Shown: piece after piece, positions 5,771 through 5,796 of the stretch
How the letters are laid out: every line of letters begins with the position of its first letter
Numbering within the stretch: position 1 is the stretch's first letter
Assembly: GCA_029210545.1 (NCBI GenBank)
Contig: JARGFV010000135.1
Span: 1 to 5,796 of the forward strand
Direction: 5' to 3'
DNA from: a bacterium
GTDB lineage: Bacteria; BMS3Abin14
DNA length: 5,796 nt
The notes under the pieces: generated by a model
What the model was told of the DNA's origin: nothing
Database searches by the model: none
Seen by the model: only the letters and a program-made list of their open reading frames with translations
Translations under genes and position numbers: made by a program

Positions 5771-5796
5771 AAAGGGAAAAGCGTCGTTTTCCCTTT
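5771..5796. terminator. Perfect 10-bp hairpin at the window edge, possible terminator
   Basis: aaagggaaaa (5771-5780) pairs perfectly with ttttcccttt (5787-5796) around the loop gcgtcg. The right arm ends exactly at the last base of the window, so the stem may be longer and a T-run cannot be checked. It could terminate transcription of the large gene, or be part of the same repeat element as the hairpin at 5736-5763, seven bases away. Confidence 0.45.

Overview
The window is about 60% G+C in its genic part. It holds the last 46 codons of a multiheme c-type cytochrome (2-142), a repeat-rich intergenic stretch (143-414), one very large gene for an exported, C-terminally anchored surface protein (415-5625, 1736 residues), and a gene-free tail packed with hairpins and repeat fragments (5626-5796). 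Everything reads on the + strand.

The combination of a paired-CXXCH cytochrome, a CFIATAAYG C-terminal sorting domain preceded by a choice-of-anchor U-type domain, and dispersed intergenic repeats suggests a Gram-negative bacterium of the former Deltaproteobacteria (Desulfuromonadota or Thermodesulfobacteriota) or a relative. This is inferred from gene content alone, and no taxonomic marker is present.

The large protein is modular: a signal peptide; a beta-propeller-like region of about 700 residues with degenerate Asp-box loops; a fibronectin-III-like domain; six cadherin-like (tandem-95/VCBS-type) repeats, the last one degenerate; a choice-of-anchor U-type domain; a Gly-rich linker; and a CFI-box domain ending in Cys, a membrane helix and an Arg cluster. 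This is the layout of a long stalk that displays a propeller head at the cell surface. No enzyme active site is visible and its ligand is unknown.

The least expected feature is how the gene meets its surroundings. Its start codon lies in a four-unit heptanucleotide array (396-423) and its last codons lie in a different three-unit heptanucleotide array (5592-5612). Outside these are fragments of what look like dispersed palindromic repeats, including an 11-base word shared by the two flanks (218-228 and 5632-5642). I see no functional link between the cytochrome and the surface protein beyond adjacency, and no new defence, CRISPR or RNA system.
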